DNA of 5,403 nucleotides, taken from assembly GCA_003154335.1 (NCBI GenBank), contig PMDE01000009.1, forward strand, positions 602 to 6,004, written 5' to 3'. Below, one piece after another: positions 1 through 5,142 of the stretch. A program made the translations under genes and the position numbers. The DNA comes from Methanoregula sp. Lineage in GTDB: Archaea; Halobacteriota; Methanomicrobia; Methanomicrobiales; Methanospirillaceae. Within the stretch, counting starts at the first letter, position 1; each line of letters opens with the position of its first letter. The notes beneath the pieces were generated by a model, which ran no database searches, was not told where the DNA came from, and saw nothing but the letters and a program-made list of their open reading frames with translations.

Positions 1-147
1 GAGCACGGGCCATTGTGGGTGCGGGGCGGTATCCCGGTCATATCTGCCGACGGCAAACCCTATACGGTCAGGAACCGGGTCACCCTCTGCCGGTGCGGGA
101 AATCCGGCAACAAGCCGTTCTGCGACGGGAACCACGTGCAGCACTGA
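1..147 (+). CDS. CDGSH iron-sulfur protein, C-terminal part (5' end outside window)
   Basis: The frame is open from the first base of the window to a TGA at 145-147 and gives 48 residues. The end reads CRCGKSGNKPFCDGNH, which fits the CDGSH pattern C-x-C-x2-S-x3-P-x-C-D-G-x-H that binds a 2Fe-2S cluster through three Cys and one His. The usual Ser before the His is Asn here, a tolerated position. The stretch ahead of it (GPLWVRGGIPV, then a DGKPYTVRNRVTLCRCG-type run) is the standard lead-in for the longer prokaryotic CDGSH proteins. In many of these, a divergent 4Fe-4S mono-cluster domain lies further N-terminal; that part would be outside the window and cannot be confirmed. The family is thought to act in redox or iron-sulfur handling in the cytoplasm. 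No oligo-T terminator is obvious in the 153 bp before the pirin gene, so read-through into it is possible. Confidence 0.93.
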   Translation, partial: EHGPLWVRGGIPVISADGKPYTVRNRVTLCRCGKSGNKPFCDGNHVQH

Positions 148-287
148 CAGGTTTCCCGCTCCGGTGCCATGGCCGGGCTTCCGTGATGCAATGCCATTAT
201 CCATATGTTTATTGTATCCTGTGGAGAAGGAACGTACGATCCTGTAATATCGATGCGAAATATCCTCCGACAATTCAGGCAGTTCAT

Positions 288-298
288 AAGGAGATGAT
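288..298 (+). promoter_or_regulatory. Strong Shine-Dalgarno site of the pirin gene
   Basis: AAGGAGATGAT is nearly a full complement to the archaeal 16S rRNA 3' end. It lies a few bases before the ATG at 301. Two other ATGs at 294 and 297 fall inside the site and are out of frame, so the start at 301 is well supported. Confidence 0.85.
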
Positions 299-300
299 GT

Positions 301-1161
301 ATGAGTAAAACCCGAGAGATTGAAAGGGTCTTTTTGAGCAGACCCACCATTGAAGGAGCGGGCGTCCACCTTCACCGGGCATTCGGCTATAACGAGATTC
401 CGGCCTTTGATCCCTTCCTGATGCTTGATGACTTCCGGGCTGACAGCCCGGACCAGTATATCAGGGGATTTCCGTGGCACCCTCACCGGGGCATCGAGAC
501 GGTGACCTACATGCTGGAGGGAACCGTTGAACACGGCGACAGTATGGGTCATGCGGGCAATGTTGATGCCGGGGCGGTACAGTGGATGACGGCCGGCTCT
601 GGCATCATCCACCAGGAGATGCCTAAACCGGTCAACGGCCGTATGGGTGGATTCCAGCTCTGGGTCAACCTGCCCCGGAAGAATAAAATGATGGACCCGA
701 GGTACCAGGAGATCAAGGCCGCTGAGATCCCCGTTGTCACCCTGCCGGGTGGCGTGAGTGTCAAGGTCATCGCGGGAACGGTAGCCGGTAACGCCGGGCC
801 GGTCCGTGATATCATGGCCGAACCGGAGTACCTTGATGTCTCGCTCAAACCGGATGCACAGTTTTCTCACCCGGTTAAAGCCGGGCACACGGCAGCAGTC
901 TACGTCATTGGTGGTTCCGGGAAATTTGACCAGCACCACCACGAAGACCTTGCCAACCGGACCATCGCCCTGTTTGGCAGCGAGGGCGAGACCGTGGGAG
1001 TCAACGCAGGCAGCAGTGGTGTGAGGTTCCTGTTCATATCCGGAAAACCTTTCCGCGAACCCATTGCCTGGGGTGGCCCCATCGTCATGAACACGCAGGA
1101 GGAACTGCGGCAGGCTTTTGACGAGTATGAGAATGACACGTTCATCAAAAAAAGGGCCTGA
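301..1161 (+). CDS. Pirin family protein (bicupin)
   Basis: The 286-residue product has the normal length of a bacterial or archaeal pirin. The N-terminal cupin holds the hallmark stretch FPWHPHRGIETVTYMLEG at about 57-74 and AGSGIIHQEMP at about 98-108. The four metal ligands expected from known pirins are present as His60, His62, His104 and Glu106, so the iron site looks intact. The C-terminal pirin domain (about 170-286) follows without a break and includes a HPVKAGHTAAVYVIGG strand region. Pirins are cytoplasmic non-heme iron proteins. Some have quercetin 2,3-dioxygenase activity and others act as redox sensors or partners of transcription factors, so the exact activity cannot be read from sequence. 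The start is fixed by the strong ribosome site just ahead. The gene is followed after 70 bp by a broken isochorismatase-family gene, which may once have formed a unit with it. Confidence 0.95.
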   Translation: MSKTREIERVFLSRPTIEGAGVHLHRAFGYNEIPAFDPFLMLDDFRADSPDQYIRGFPWHPHRGIETVTYMLEGTVEHGDSMGHAGNVDAGAVQWMTAGSGIIHQEMPKPVNGRMGGFQLWVNLPRKNKMMDPRYQEIKAAEIPVVTLPGGVSVKVIAGTVAGNAGPVRDIMAEPEYLDVSLKPDAQFSHPVKAGHTAAVYVIGGSGKFDQHHHEDLANRTIALFGSEGETVGVNAGSSGVRFLFISGKPFREPIAWGGPIVMNTQEELRQAFDEYENDTFIKKRA

Positions 1162-1231
1162 ACTAAAAAAGAAACGGGATTTCAGGATTGATGATGGAAA
1201 TCTAAAACAACAGTGAAAATGGGGTAGTACC

Positions 1232-1381
1232 ATGTCGAACAGATTCCAGGAAAATGCCGGACTGGTCGACACTCTGAAACCCTGAATGTAGCAGTTTTAT
1301 TGATCGATCACCTGGTGGGGCTCAATGGAGTGCATTCGCGACATGACCCCGGAGGAGTTCGAAACAGGTTGCAACGTGTTC
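1232..1381 (+). pseudogene. Remnant of an isochorismatase-family (YcaC-like) hydrolase gene
   Basis: Three pieces in two frames line up in order with the N-terminus of YcaC-like hydrolases. ATG at 1232 opens MSNRFQENAGLVDTLKP and hits TGA at 1283. The next frame gives NVAVLLIDHLVGL (1285-1323), matching the family's ALLLIDHQVGL and keeping the catalytic Asp. The first frame then resumes with CIRDMTPEEF and NV (1331-1378), matching LVRDMTPEEF-NNVL. So there are two compensating frame changes, near 1283 and 1323. After about 1381 the similarity is lost; only a weak AKTGKT (1419-1436), in the third frame, recalls the family's next segment. The remaining two thirds of a normal protein of about 200 residues, including the catalytic Lys and Cys, are missing and the space is taken by the convergent DUF1003 gene. 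A working enzyme is excluded. Confidence 0.8.
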
Positions 1382-1418
1382 CCTCATCGAGGCTCCGGGA
1401 AGGGAGATCAATATGCCT

Positions 1419-1438
1419 GCAAAAACAGGAAAAACAGA
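1419..1438 (-). terminator. Oligo-T stop signal behind the DUF1003 gene
   Basis: Read on the minus strand, two T5 runs (TCTGTTTTTCCTGTTTTTGC) lie about 40 bases after the DUF1003 stop codon. Archaeal RNA polymerase stops at oligo-T tracts without needing a hairpin. None is obvious here. Confidence 0.5.
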
Positions 1439-1475
1439 ATCGTTTTTTCTGATTGAACCTGCAAATCCAGAGGCT

Positions 1476-2177
1476 TCAGCCGGATTTTTTCGCAAGATCT
1501 TCCATCAGCTCGACCTGGATTTTCTGGATCTCCAGAAGTCTCTCTCCCTGGTTAATGAGGAGATGATCAATTTTCCGGTGCAGCTGGTGAATCTCCATTT
1601 CTGCGTTGAGGTTTACCTGGTAATCATGTTCGGCATTCATCCGGTCTCTTTCTTCCTGACGGTTCTGGCTCATGATAATGACCGGAGCTTGTATTGCGGC
1701 CAGGGCTGATAGGAACAGATTGAGGAGAATGAACGGGAACGGGTCAAACGGCCTGAGGGTGATGATGAGTGTATTTAACGTGATCCAGAACAGAAGAAAC
1801 CCGGAAAACAGGGCGATGAATGTCCAGCTGCCTGCGAAATCGGCGAGACGATCGGAGACTCTGTCCCCAAAACTCAGTTGCCGGTCAAATTCGATGTTAA
1901 CATTTTTCGCGGTAAGTTCATGGTCTTTCATGCTCTGCGAGATATTCTCTTCAAGCCTGGAGAGCTCGTCACTCTCTTTTTCCAGAATCTCCCGAATATA
2001 CTGAGTCCTGAAATGGTTCATGTCTGCATTACAGATGTAACTCTGAGGAGACCAACCGGGATATTCTTTCCGAATGATACCCACGATCGATTCCGGAATT
2101 GATGTGGCAGGCATGACTTCGTTTCGCTTTTTGTGTTCCCCGCATACCAGGCAGGGAAATGTTTCCTGATCGGCCAT
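1476..2177 (-). CDS. DUF1003 family membrane protein with N-terminal Cys/His segment
   Basis: The product is 233 residues when started at the ATG at 2177 (MADQETFPC). The open frame continues 32 codons upstream, but those overlap the promoter, so the short form is preferred. The core is typical of DUF1003: FGDRVSDRLADFAGSW (about 103-118), a first membrane helix (about 119-140), the conserved RPFDPFPFILLNLFLS loop and a second helix (about 147-169), then the hallmark APVIIMSQNRQEERDR and YQVNLNAEMEI. Heptad-like helices flank the core (about 60-90 and 190-230) and could form coiled coils. Ahead of the core, Cys9-x2-Cys12 and Cys49-x5-His55 could bind zinc; this is inferred. The family's role is unknown; helices and charged ends suggest a small inner-membrane protein. 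It is convergent with the pirin and isochorismatase-remnant genes and stands alone on its strand. Confidence 0.93.
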   Translation of the reverse strand: MADQETFPCLVCGEHKKRNEVMPATSIPESIVGIIRKEYPGWSPQSYICNADMNHFRTQYIREILEKESDELSRLEENISQSMKDHELTAKNVNIEFDRQLSFGDRVSDRLADFAGSWTFIALFSGFLLFWITLNTLIITLRPFDPFPFILLNLFLSALAAIQAPVIIMSQNRQEERDRMNAEHDYQVNLNAEMEIHQLHRKIDHLLINQGERLLEIQKIQVELMEDLAKKSG

Positions 2178-2208
2178 CGTTTTCCTCTGTACACCTAATG
2201 CATCTGTT

Positions 2209-2222
2209 GTAATATATAGGGA
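2209..2222 (-). promoter_or_regulatory. TATA box of the DUF1003 gene
   Basis: The minus strand reads CCTATATATTACAA here. Transcription starting about 25 bases downstream (near 2190) would leave a leader of roughly 13 bases with a short purine-rich AGAGGA ahead of the ATG at 2177. This spacing rules out the longer start at 2273 and supports the 233-residue form. Confidence 0.75.
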
Positions 2223-2344
2223 AAGGAATGTGCAGAGATCAAGGTGTTTCTCTGGTATGCGATTGCCAACCATCCCTCGAACATGCCTGAAGGCGGCAGG
2301 CGGAGCTGAGGTTTGGTGGTGAAAGCCGGAGGATGTGAACTATC

Positions 2345-2699
2345 ATTTCCCCGCCGGGGATACTTTCAATCCCCCGACCCACTCTCTCTGAGGAAGACTC
2401 TTTGCACGGAACCTGTCCCGGCCCGTCCGGAGAGGCATTTATTCCGGAAAAAGCAGGACTAATTCCCGAATTTTCCAGATTTTCACGTCGGAGAATGGCA
2501 GCCATATTTATCAGTATCTGGAGGGCCGATCTCCTTTTGGATCGGACCTAAGTAGTGGAAAATGAAAGAACGACCTGTTTCCGGATCGCTCTCACGTCCG
2601 AGCATGCATTTCTCCGTCGATAAAAAAATGTGTGTTTCCCTAGGGAGCCACCGTCGTAGTCGCTTTTCCGGCCCCCCTCTTCATGCAATTCTTCCAGGA
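2345..2699. repeat. Diverged direct repeat, copy A
   Basis: This segment matches 4649-4996 in the same orientation. The core 2480-2699 aligns with 4779-4996 at about 70-75% identity by eye with few gaps. Anchors are TTTTCACGTCGGAGA (2480-2494), CCTGTTTCCGGATCGC (2574-2589), an A7 run (2622-2628) and AATTCTTCCAGGA (2687-2699). Similarity continues more weakly upstream (ATTCCGGAAAAAGC against ATTCCAAAAAACGC, and TTCCCC-CCGG-ATAC-TTC near 2346-2366), so the outer left edge is uncertain. No terminal inverted repeats, transposase or known element type is recognised. The copy lies between the methyltransferase stop (2767) and the DUF1003 promoter, within a 589-bp stretch without a confident gene. 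The rest of that stretch (2223-2344 and 2700-2766) shows nothing I can name. Confidence 0.8.
2522..2549 (+). other. Stem-loop inside repeat copy A
   Basis: AGG-G-CCGATC, an eight-base loop, then GATCGG-A-CCT form nine base pairs with one G-A mismatch. The strand is arbitrary because a stem can form on either. The matching place in copy B (4821-4848) keeps eight of the nine pairs, including one C-G to A-T double change. Confidence 0.5.
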
Positions 2700-2709
2700 A
2701 TCTCCTCAT
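2548..2709 (-). CDS. Possible small ORF (53 aa) in repeat copy A, unproven
   Basis: From the ATG at 2709 the minus strand encodes 53 residues ending in TAG at 2548-2550: it starts MRRFLEELHEEGGRKSDYDG and contains FFYRRR and AIRKQ. The aligned frame in copy B is also open, ends at nearly the same TAG (4848-4850), and differs by one whole-codon gap in the N-terminal half. Shared residues include LEE-x-HEE, RKS-x-YDG, FF-x-R-x-R and AIRKQ. Against a real gene: substitutions are not concentrated in third codon positions, near the 3' end two single-base gaps offset each other, copy B has no ATG in a comparable place, and the ribosome site here is weak. I recognise no family. It may be a decayed gene or a chance open frame. 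Confidence 0.2.
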   Translation of the reverse strand: MRRFLEELHEEGGRKSDYDGGSLGKHTFFYRRRNACSDVRAIRKQVVLSFSTT

Positions 2710-2766
2710 CTTCCAGACGGAAATCCTGTTCTCGTCATTCCGCTGAGAAGCCCTCCAGCGTCCGGA

Positions 2767-3327
2767 TTAAATGTACTGTCTCACACGATTGCGATAATCC
2801 AGATATTCCCGGCCAAACACCATCTGCAGATGTTTTTCCTCCATCAGGACTATCTTATGATGGACGGCAACAACGAACACTGCCAGCAGGATGATGACCG
2901 GGTTCAAGGTATAGAGAGCAGATGCAGCCATTGTTGCATACATGCCGACATACATCGGGTTCCTGCTCAGCCGGAATAACCCGTCCGTTTTAAGTCTGGT
3001 GTCTTCCCGGGGTGTCCCGAGACGGAAGGAATCTCCCATTTTGAACCGCACGATAGAGAGAAGTACGAACCCGGAGATCCAGAAGAACAGCGCGATAATC
3101 TGGAGGAAACGGGGTACTTCAGCAAACGACAGGCTGATGCCCCAGTTCCGGGCAACCATTGCTCCCCAGAGAGCGATGACTGAGTACTTGCTTGCGTAGA
3201 ACAGCGTGGGGTTGATCGGCGCCTTCCCGTTCTGTTCAATATTCCTGCGACGCAACAGGACTCCGCCACCGAACAGGATAATCAGGAAGCCAACGGGAAA
3301 AATTGTTACAAGAACAGCCTCGATCAT
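2767..3327 (-). CDS. Isoprenylcysteine carboxyl methyltransferase (ICMT/PEMT-like) family membrane protein
   Basis: The 186-residue protein has hydrophobic helices at about 4-25, 48-64, 73-93 and 127-155. The C-terminal half holds the family signature: TDGLFRLSRNPMYVG (about 114-128), which contacts the S-adenosylmethionine cofactor in relatives, and EEKHLQMVFGREYLDYRNRV (about 163-182) with the conserved EE and the Y-x2-Y-x3-V pattern. Relatives methylate isoprenylcysteine carboxyl groups, phospholipids or other lipids at the membrane. In archaea the substrate is generally unknown, and lipid or quinone-like methylation is only an inference. The ATG start at 3327 is supported by GGGTGA at 3334-3339. 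The gene begins 39 bp after the stop of the small membrane protein gene, so the two are probably one transcript. Repeat copy A begins about 68 bp after its stop. Confidence 0.9.
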   Translation of the reverse strand: MIEAVLVTIFPVGFLIILFGGGVLLRRRNIEQNGKAPINPTLFYASKYSVIALWGAMVARNWGISLSFAEVPRFLQIIALFFWISGFVLLSIVRFKMGDSFRLGTPREDTRLKTDGLFRLSRNPMYVGMYATMAASALYTLNPVIILLAVFVVAVHHKIVLMEEKHLQMVFGREYLDYRNRVRQYI

Positions 3328-3333
3328 GGTATT

Positions 3334-3339
3334 TCACCC
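3334..3339 (-). promoter_or_regulatory. Ribosome binding site of the methyltransferase-like gene
   Basis: GGGTGA on the minus strand lies six bases ahead of the ATG at 3327. It falls inside the 39-bp gap after the upstream gene, so it allows separate translation within one transcript. Confidence 0.6.
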
Positions 3340-3366
3340 ATATTTTTTCCCAGTCCGTCCGTGTAC

Positions 3367-3777
3367 TCACGCGATCCTGGAGAATCCCCTGACCAGGAAC
3401 GACATGCCGGCAAGGATCATGAATCCCGCAATGGCATACGGCCAGATTGCAGCCGGGGCCAAAACAAGGCTGGTCCCTATGACGATCAGGAAGGCTCCGG
3501 TCAGGAGTGTCATCTCGTTCACGCCTCCCGTCAGATGGTACCCATCCTCCAGGGGTTTCTTACCATGGGGGAGGAGTTCCGAACCAACGAATCCGAGCCC
3601 AAGCCCGATGAGGATGCCGGAACCCATATGGTCAACCAGCAGTCCCACGCCAAGGCCGATAAGGATACATGCCGGGATGATAAACCTTGAGTTCCGGTGT
3701 TCCCCGGGTTCAGAAAGCCTGTTCTTCATTTCTATCCGCTTTGCGTCCGTGATTTCAGCATACCTGTCTGCGTTCAA
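3367..3777 (-). CDS. Small four-helix membrane protein of unknown function
   Basis: The product is 136 residues from a TTG start at 3777. That start is chosen because AGGTGA lies five bases ahead of it; an internal ATG at codon 17 is the alternative. A charged N-terminal tail of about 30 residues is followed by four predicted membrane helices, at about 32-48, 53-69, 90-108 and 111-129. The first pair is rich in spaced glycines (IGLGVGLLVDHMGSGILIGLG), a pattern that favours tight helix packing. A short loop (HGKKPLEDGYHLTGG, about 71-85) joins the two hairpins. No catalytic motif or known family is recognised. It is the first gene of a likely two-gene transcript with the methyltransferase-like gene. 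It is divergent from the HTH-10 regulator, which suggests that regulator may control it. Confidence 0.8.
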   Translation of the reverse strand: MNADRYAEITDAKRIEMKNRLSEPGEHRNSRFIIPACILIGLGVGLLVDHMGSGILIGLGLGFVGSELLPHGKKPLEDGYHLTGGVNEMTLLTGAFLIVIGTSLVLAPAAIWPYAIAGFMILAGMSFLVRGFSRIA

Positions 3778-3781
3778 TTGT

Positions 3782-3787
3782 TCACCT
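3782..3787 (-). promoter_or_regulatory. Ribosome binding site that decides the TTG start at 3777
   Basis: AGGTGA on the minus strand is followed by ACAA and then the TTG start codon. No comparable site precedes the internal ATG at codon 17. Confidence 0.6.
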
Positions 3788-3833
3788 GGGACTTTCTGAA
3801 TAAGAAAAGGCAGGGAGCCGTGTTATGAATTGA

Positions 3834-3849
3834 GCCATACATGTATGGC
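3834..3849. promoter_or_regulatory. Perfect 16-bp palindrome, candidate operator
   Basis: GCCATACATGTATGGC equals its own reverse complement. It sits in the divergent promoter, touching the TATA element at 3850-3862. On the plus side it overlaps the expected TFB (BRE) site of the HTH-10 gene. On the minus side it lies between the TATA element and the expected start of transcription (about 3829). A dimeric regulator bound here would affect both transcripts. That the HTH-10 protein itself binds here is inference. Confidence 0.6.
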
Positions 3850-3862
3850 CATATATTATATC
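3850..3862. promoter_or_regulatory. Shared divergent TATA element
   Basis: CATATATTATATC is A/T-only apart from its ends and reads as a TATA box both ways. On the plus strand it predicts transcription starting at about 3880-3887, at the ATG at 3887. On the minus strand it predicts a start near 3829, with a leader of about 50 bases before the TTG at 3777. Confidence 0.65.
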
Positions 3863-3886
3863 ATGTTCCGGAAACCAGATCGGCTC

Positions 3887-4522
3887 ATGAAGAAGATGAC
3901 GGTCAGGCTTTCCGCAGACATCTTCGATTACTGCAAATCCTATGGCTCTGTCATCGAACGGTTCGAGGTGGTCTCGCTCTTCAACCTTGCGGGCGACCAG
4001 CACAGTGAAGTATGCAGATTTACCATCAGGGAAGGGATCCCGGTTGATCAGATCCGGTGCAATTATGTCTCGAATCTCATCGTGCTCCAGAACAGGGGCC
4101 GTGAATATACCTGTCTTGTCAAGGGAACCTTTTCCGATGATATCACCCGGTTTCTCCACACGTATGGATCCAGGTTCGAGCCCCCGGTCGTCTTCGAGAA
4201 CGACTGCCTGTCATTCAGCATGGTCGGGAACCCGGCGGACTTCAGCACGTTCGTGAAGGATGCTGCGGAGAAAGGGTGGGGCCTGGAGATCCTTTCGGTC
4301 TGCGATTACAGCCCCGGTGCCAGCGGGATTTTTGAGATCCTTACGCCAAAACAAAAAGAGATCCTGCTGGAATCATACCGGTGCGGATATTTCGATCATC
4401 CCCGGAAGATAAACGCCGGCGAACTTGCAGAGAAGATGGGTATGCACAAGACCACGCTGCTCGAGCACATCCACAAGGCAGAGAAACGGCTGATCGGCCA
4501 TATTCTTGAACAGGTCGCGTGA
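3887..4522 (+). CDS. HTH-10 family (bacterio-opsin activator type) transcription regulator
   Basis: Started at the ATG at 3887, the product is 211 residues (MKKMTVRLSADIFDYCKSYG). In-frame starts further upstream (TTG 3830, ATG 3845, ATG 3863) overlap the palindrome, the TATA box or the core promoter, so they are unlikely. No ribosome site precedes 3887, which fits a leaderless message. Residues 1 to about 145 form an unassigned alpha/beta sensory-type region. The C-terminal 60 residues (152-211) are a classic HTH-10 domain: LTPKQKEILLESYRCGYFDH, then PRKI, the ELAEKMGMHKTTLLEHIHKA helix-turn-helix and AEKRL. HTH-10 proteins are archaeal DNA-binding regulators. The signal sensed here is unknown. 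The divergent membrane-protein unit next door is the natural candidate target, together with its own promoter. Confidence 0.9.
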   Translation: MKKMTVRLSADIFDYCKSYGSVIERFEVVSLFNLAGDQHSEVCRFTIREGIPVDQIRCNYVSNLIVLQNRGREYTCLVKGTFSDDITRFLHTYGSRFEPPVVFENDCLSFSMVGNPADFSTFVKDAAEKGWGLEILSVCDYSPGASGIFEILTPKQKEILLESYRCGYFDHPRKINAGELAEKMGMHKTTLLEHIHKAEKRLIGHILEQVA

Positions 4523-4533
4523 ACCTGCCCCGG

Positions 4534-4567
4534 GCTGCGGTCTGACCGGCAGCGTGATCCGGTTTTT
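4534..4567 (+). terminator. Hairpin plus oligo-T behind the HTH-10 gene
   Basis: GCTGCGGTCTGACCGGCAGC (4534-4553) folds into GCTGC/GCAGC and GGT/ACC stems with one bulged G. A T5 run follows at 4563-4567. It begins 12 bases after the stop codon. Confidence 0.6.
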
Positions 4568-4648
4568 CCGTTGCGGGTCTGGCGGGCAGGATCCCCTGGT
4601 GCCGGAGAACCTGTCGAAGAGGATCCTGACGGAGAAGAATCCCCCCGG

Positions 4649-4996
4649 GTTCCCCCGGAGAATACCTTCCGGGAGGGCTGATCCAATCCGGGCCCGTACC
4701 GTGCTCGGTTGTACCTCTTTTCCGGAATACAGAGGTCATAATTCCAAAAAACGCGGAATAATTCAGCGAAACTGCTTGTTTTCACGTCGGAGAGGAGCGG
4801 CCGTATTTAGCAGCATTTGGTGGGAAGATCTCCTCCGTGGTCGTACCCTAGTCGCGGAAAATGAACAGAAAGGCCTGTTTCCGGATCGCCATCCGTTGAA
4901 CGTCTGCATCTCTCCATCGGCAAAAAAATATGCCTTTCAGGGGGCATCCGTCGTAACCACTCTTCCGGACACACTCTTCATGGAATTCTTCCAGGA
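4649..4996. repeat. Diverged direct repeat, copy B
   Basis: This is the partner of copy A in the same orientation, about 2.3 kb away. The core 4779-4996 aligns with 2480-2699 over its whole length. The block 4741-4778 carries an AATTC-anchored match to 2441-2479, and the left part (from about 4649) is weaker. It lies in the 620-bp gap between the HTH-10 gene and the minus-strand cupin gene. The rest of that gap (4568-4648 and 4997-5110) shows no gene I can support; 5001-5100 is G- and T-rich on the plus strand. Confidence 0.8.
4821..4848 (+). other. Stem-loop inside repeat copy B
   Basis: This is the counterpart of the stem at 2522-2549. It keeps the GG/CC outer pairs, the same G-A mismatch and the inner GATC paired with GGTC (one T-G wobble). 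The first inner pair has changed from C-G to A-T; one other pair is lost (A-G), as is the outermost. Confidence 0.4.
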
Positions 4997-5003
4997 GTTT
5001 TCG
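4848..5003 (-). other. Open frame in repeat copy B aligned with the small ORF of copy A
   Basis: The minus strand reads RKLLEEFHEECVRKSGYDGC and then FFCRWRDA and AIRKQ before TAG at 4848-4850. The frame is open further upstream, to a TGA near 5125, but has no ATG before the aligned part. No product is claimed; it is listed because it matches the 2548-2709 frame in copy A. Confidence 0.2.
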
Positions 5004-5110
5004 ATCGAACAGGGGGTTGACGGATCCAAATCGAGGCTCGTTTTGGGCTTTGTTTTGGAATTTGGGGGAAACGGAGGCTGGAGCGGGGCCGGATTGGGAG
5101 GCTGACCGGG

Positions 5111-5115
5111 AAAAA
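5111..5115 (-). terminator. Possible oligo-T stop behind the cupin gene
   Basis: A T5 run on the minus strand (GCAGTTTTTCCCGG) lies about 28 bases after the cupin stop codon. No convincing stem accompanies it. Confidence 0.3.
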
Positions 5116-5142
5116 CTGCATCATCCCGTCACGGTTTTTTCA

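Noticed and set aside
241..265. Possible TATA boxes (TGTAATATCG, CGAAATATCC) ahead of pirin
   Set aside because: Both are weak, and the distance to the start does not favour either; no promoter is called.
60..350. Minus-strand open frame of 96 codons over the CDGSH end and the pirin start
   Set aside because: It overlaps two well-supported plus-strand genes, has no recognisable family and no promoter; it is a shadow frame.
1178..1202. Inverted repeat GATTTC ... GAAATC behind the pirin gene
   Set aside because: Only six A/T-rich pairs with a 13-base loop and no T run follows, so it is not a convincing terminator.
1413..1709. Plus-strand open frame of 98 codons beginning MPAKTGKTESFF
   Set aside because: Most of it lies antisense to the well-supported DUF1003 gene. 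The AKTGKT at its start may be residue of the broken isochorismatase gene but does not make a gene.
2239..2505. Minus-strand frame of 88 codons across repeat copy A and the DUF1003 promoter
   Set aside because: In copy B the same frame has several stop codons, it runs over the TATA box region and it matches no family.
2637..2646. Ten-base palindrome TCCCTAGGGA in repeat copy A
   Set aside because: It is not kept in copy B, so it is probably chance.
2562..2979. Two plus-strand open frames over repeat copy A and the methyltransferase 3' end
   Set aside because: They run antisense into the methyltransferase gene, and in copy B the aligned frame is broken by stop codons and a one-base length change.
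3206..3799. Plus-strand open frame of 197 codons
   Set aside because: It is antisense to the small membrane protein and the start of the methyltransferase, is rich in Pro, Arg and Ser as expected of a shadow frame, and has no family match.
4341..4785. Two overlapping minus-strand frames of about 130 codons
   Set aside because: They are antisense to the HTH-10 domain and extend into the repeat. Their composition (Gly, Ser, Arg, Pro) is typical of noncoding reading.
4506..5105. Plus-strand open frame of 199 codons across repeat copy B
   Set aside because: The aligned region of copy A does not stay open in the same frame, it overlaps the HTH-10 terminator, and no domain is recognisable. The GC-rich, stop-poor sequence explains its length.
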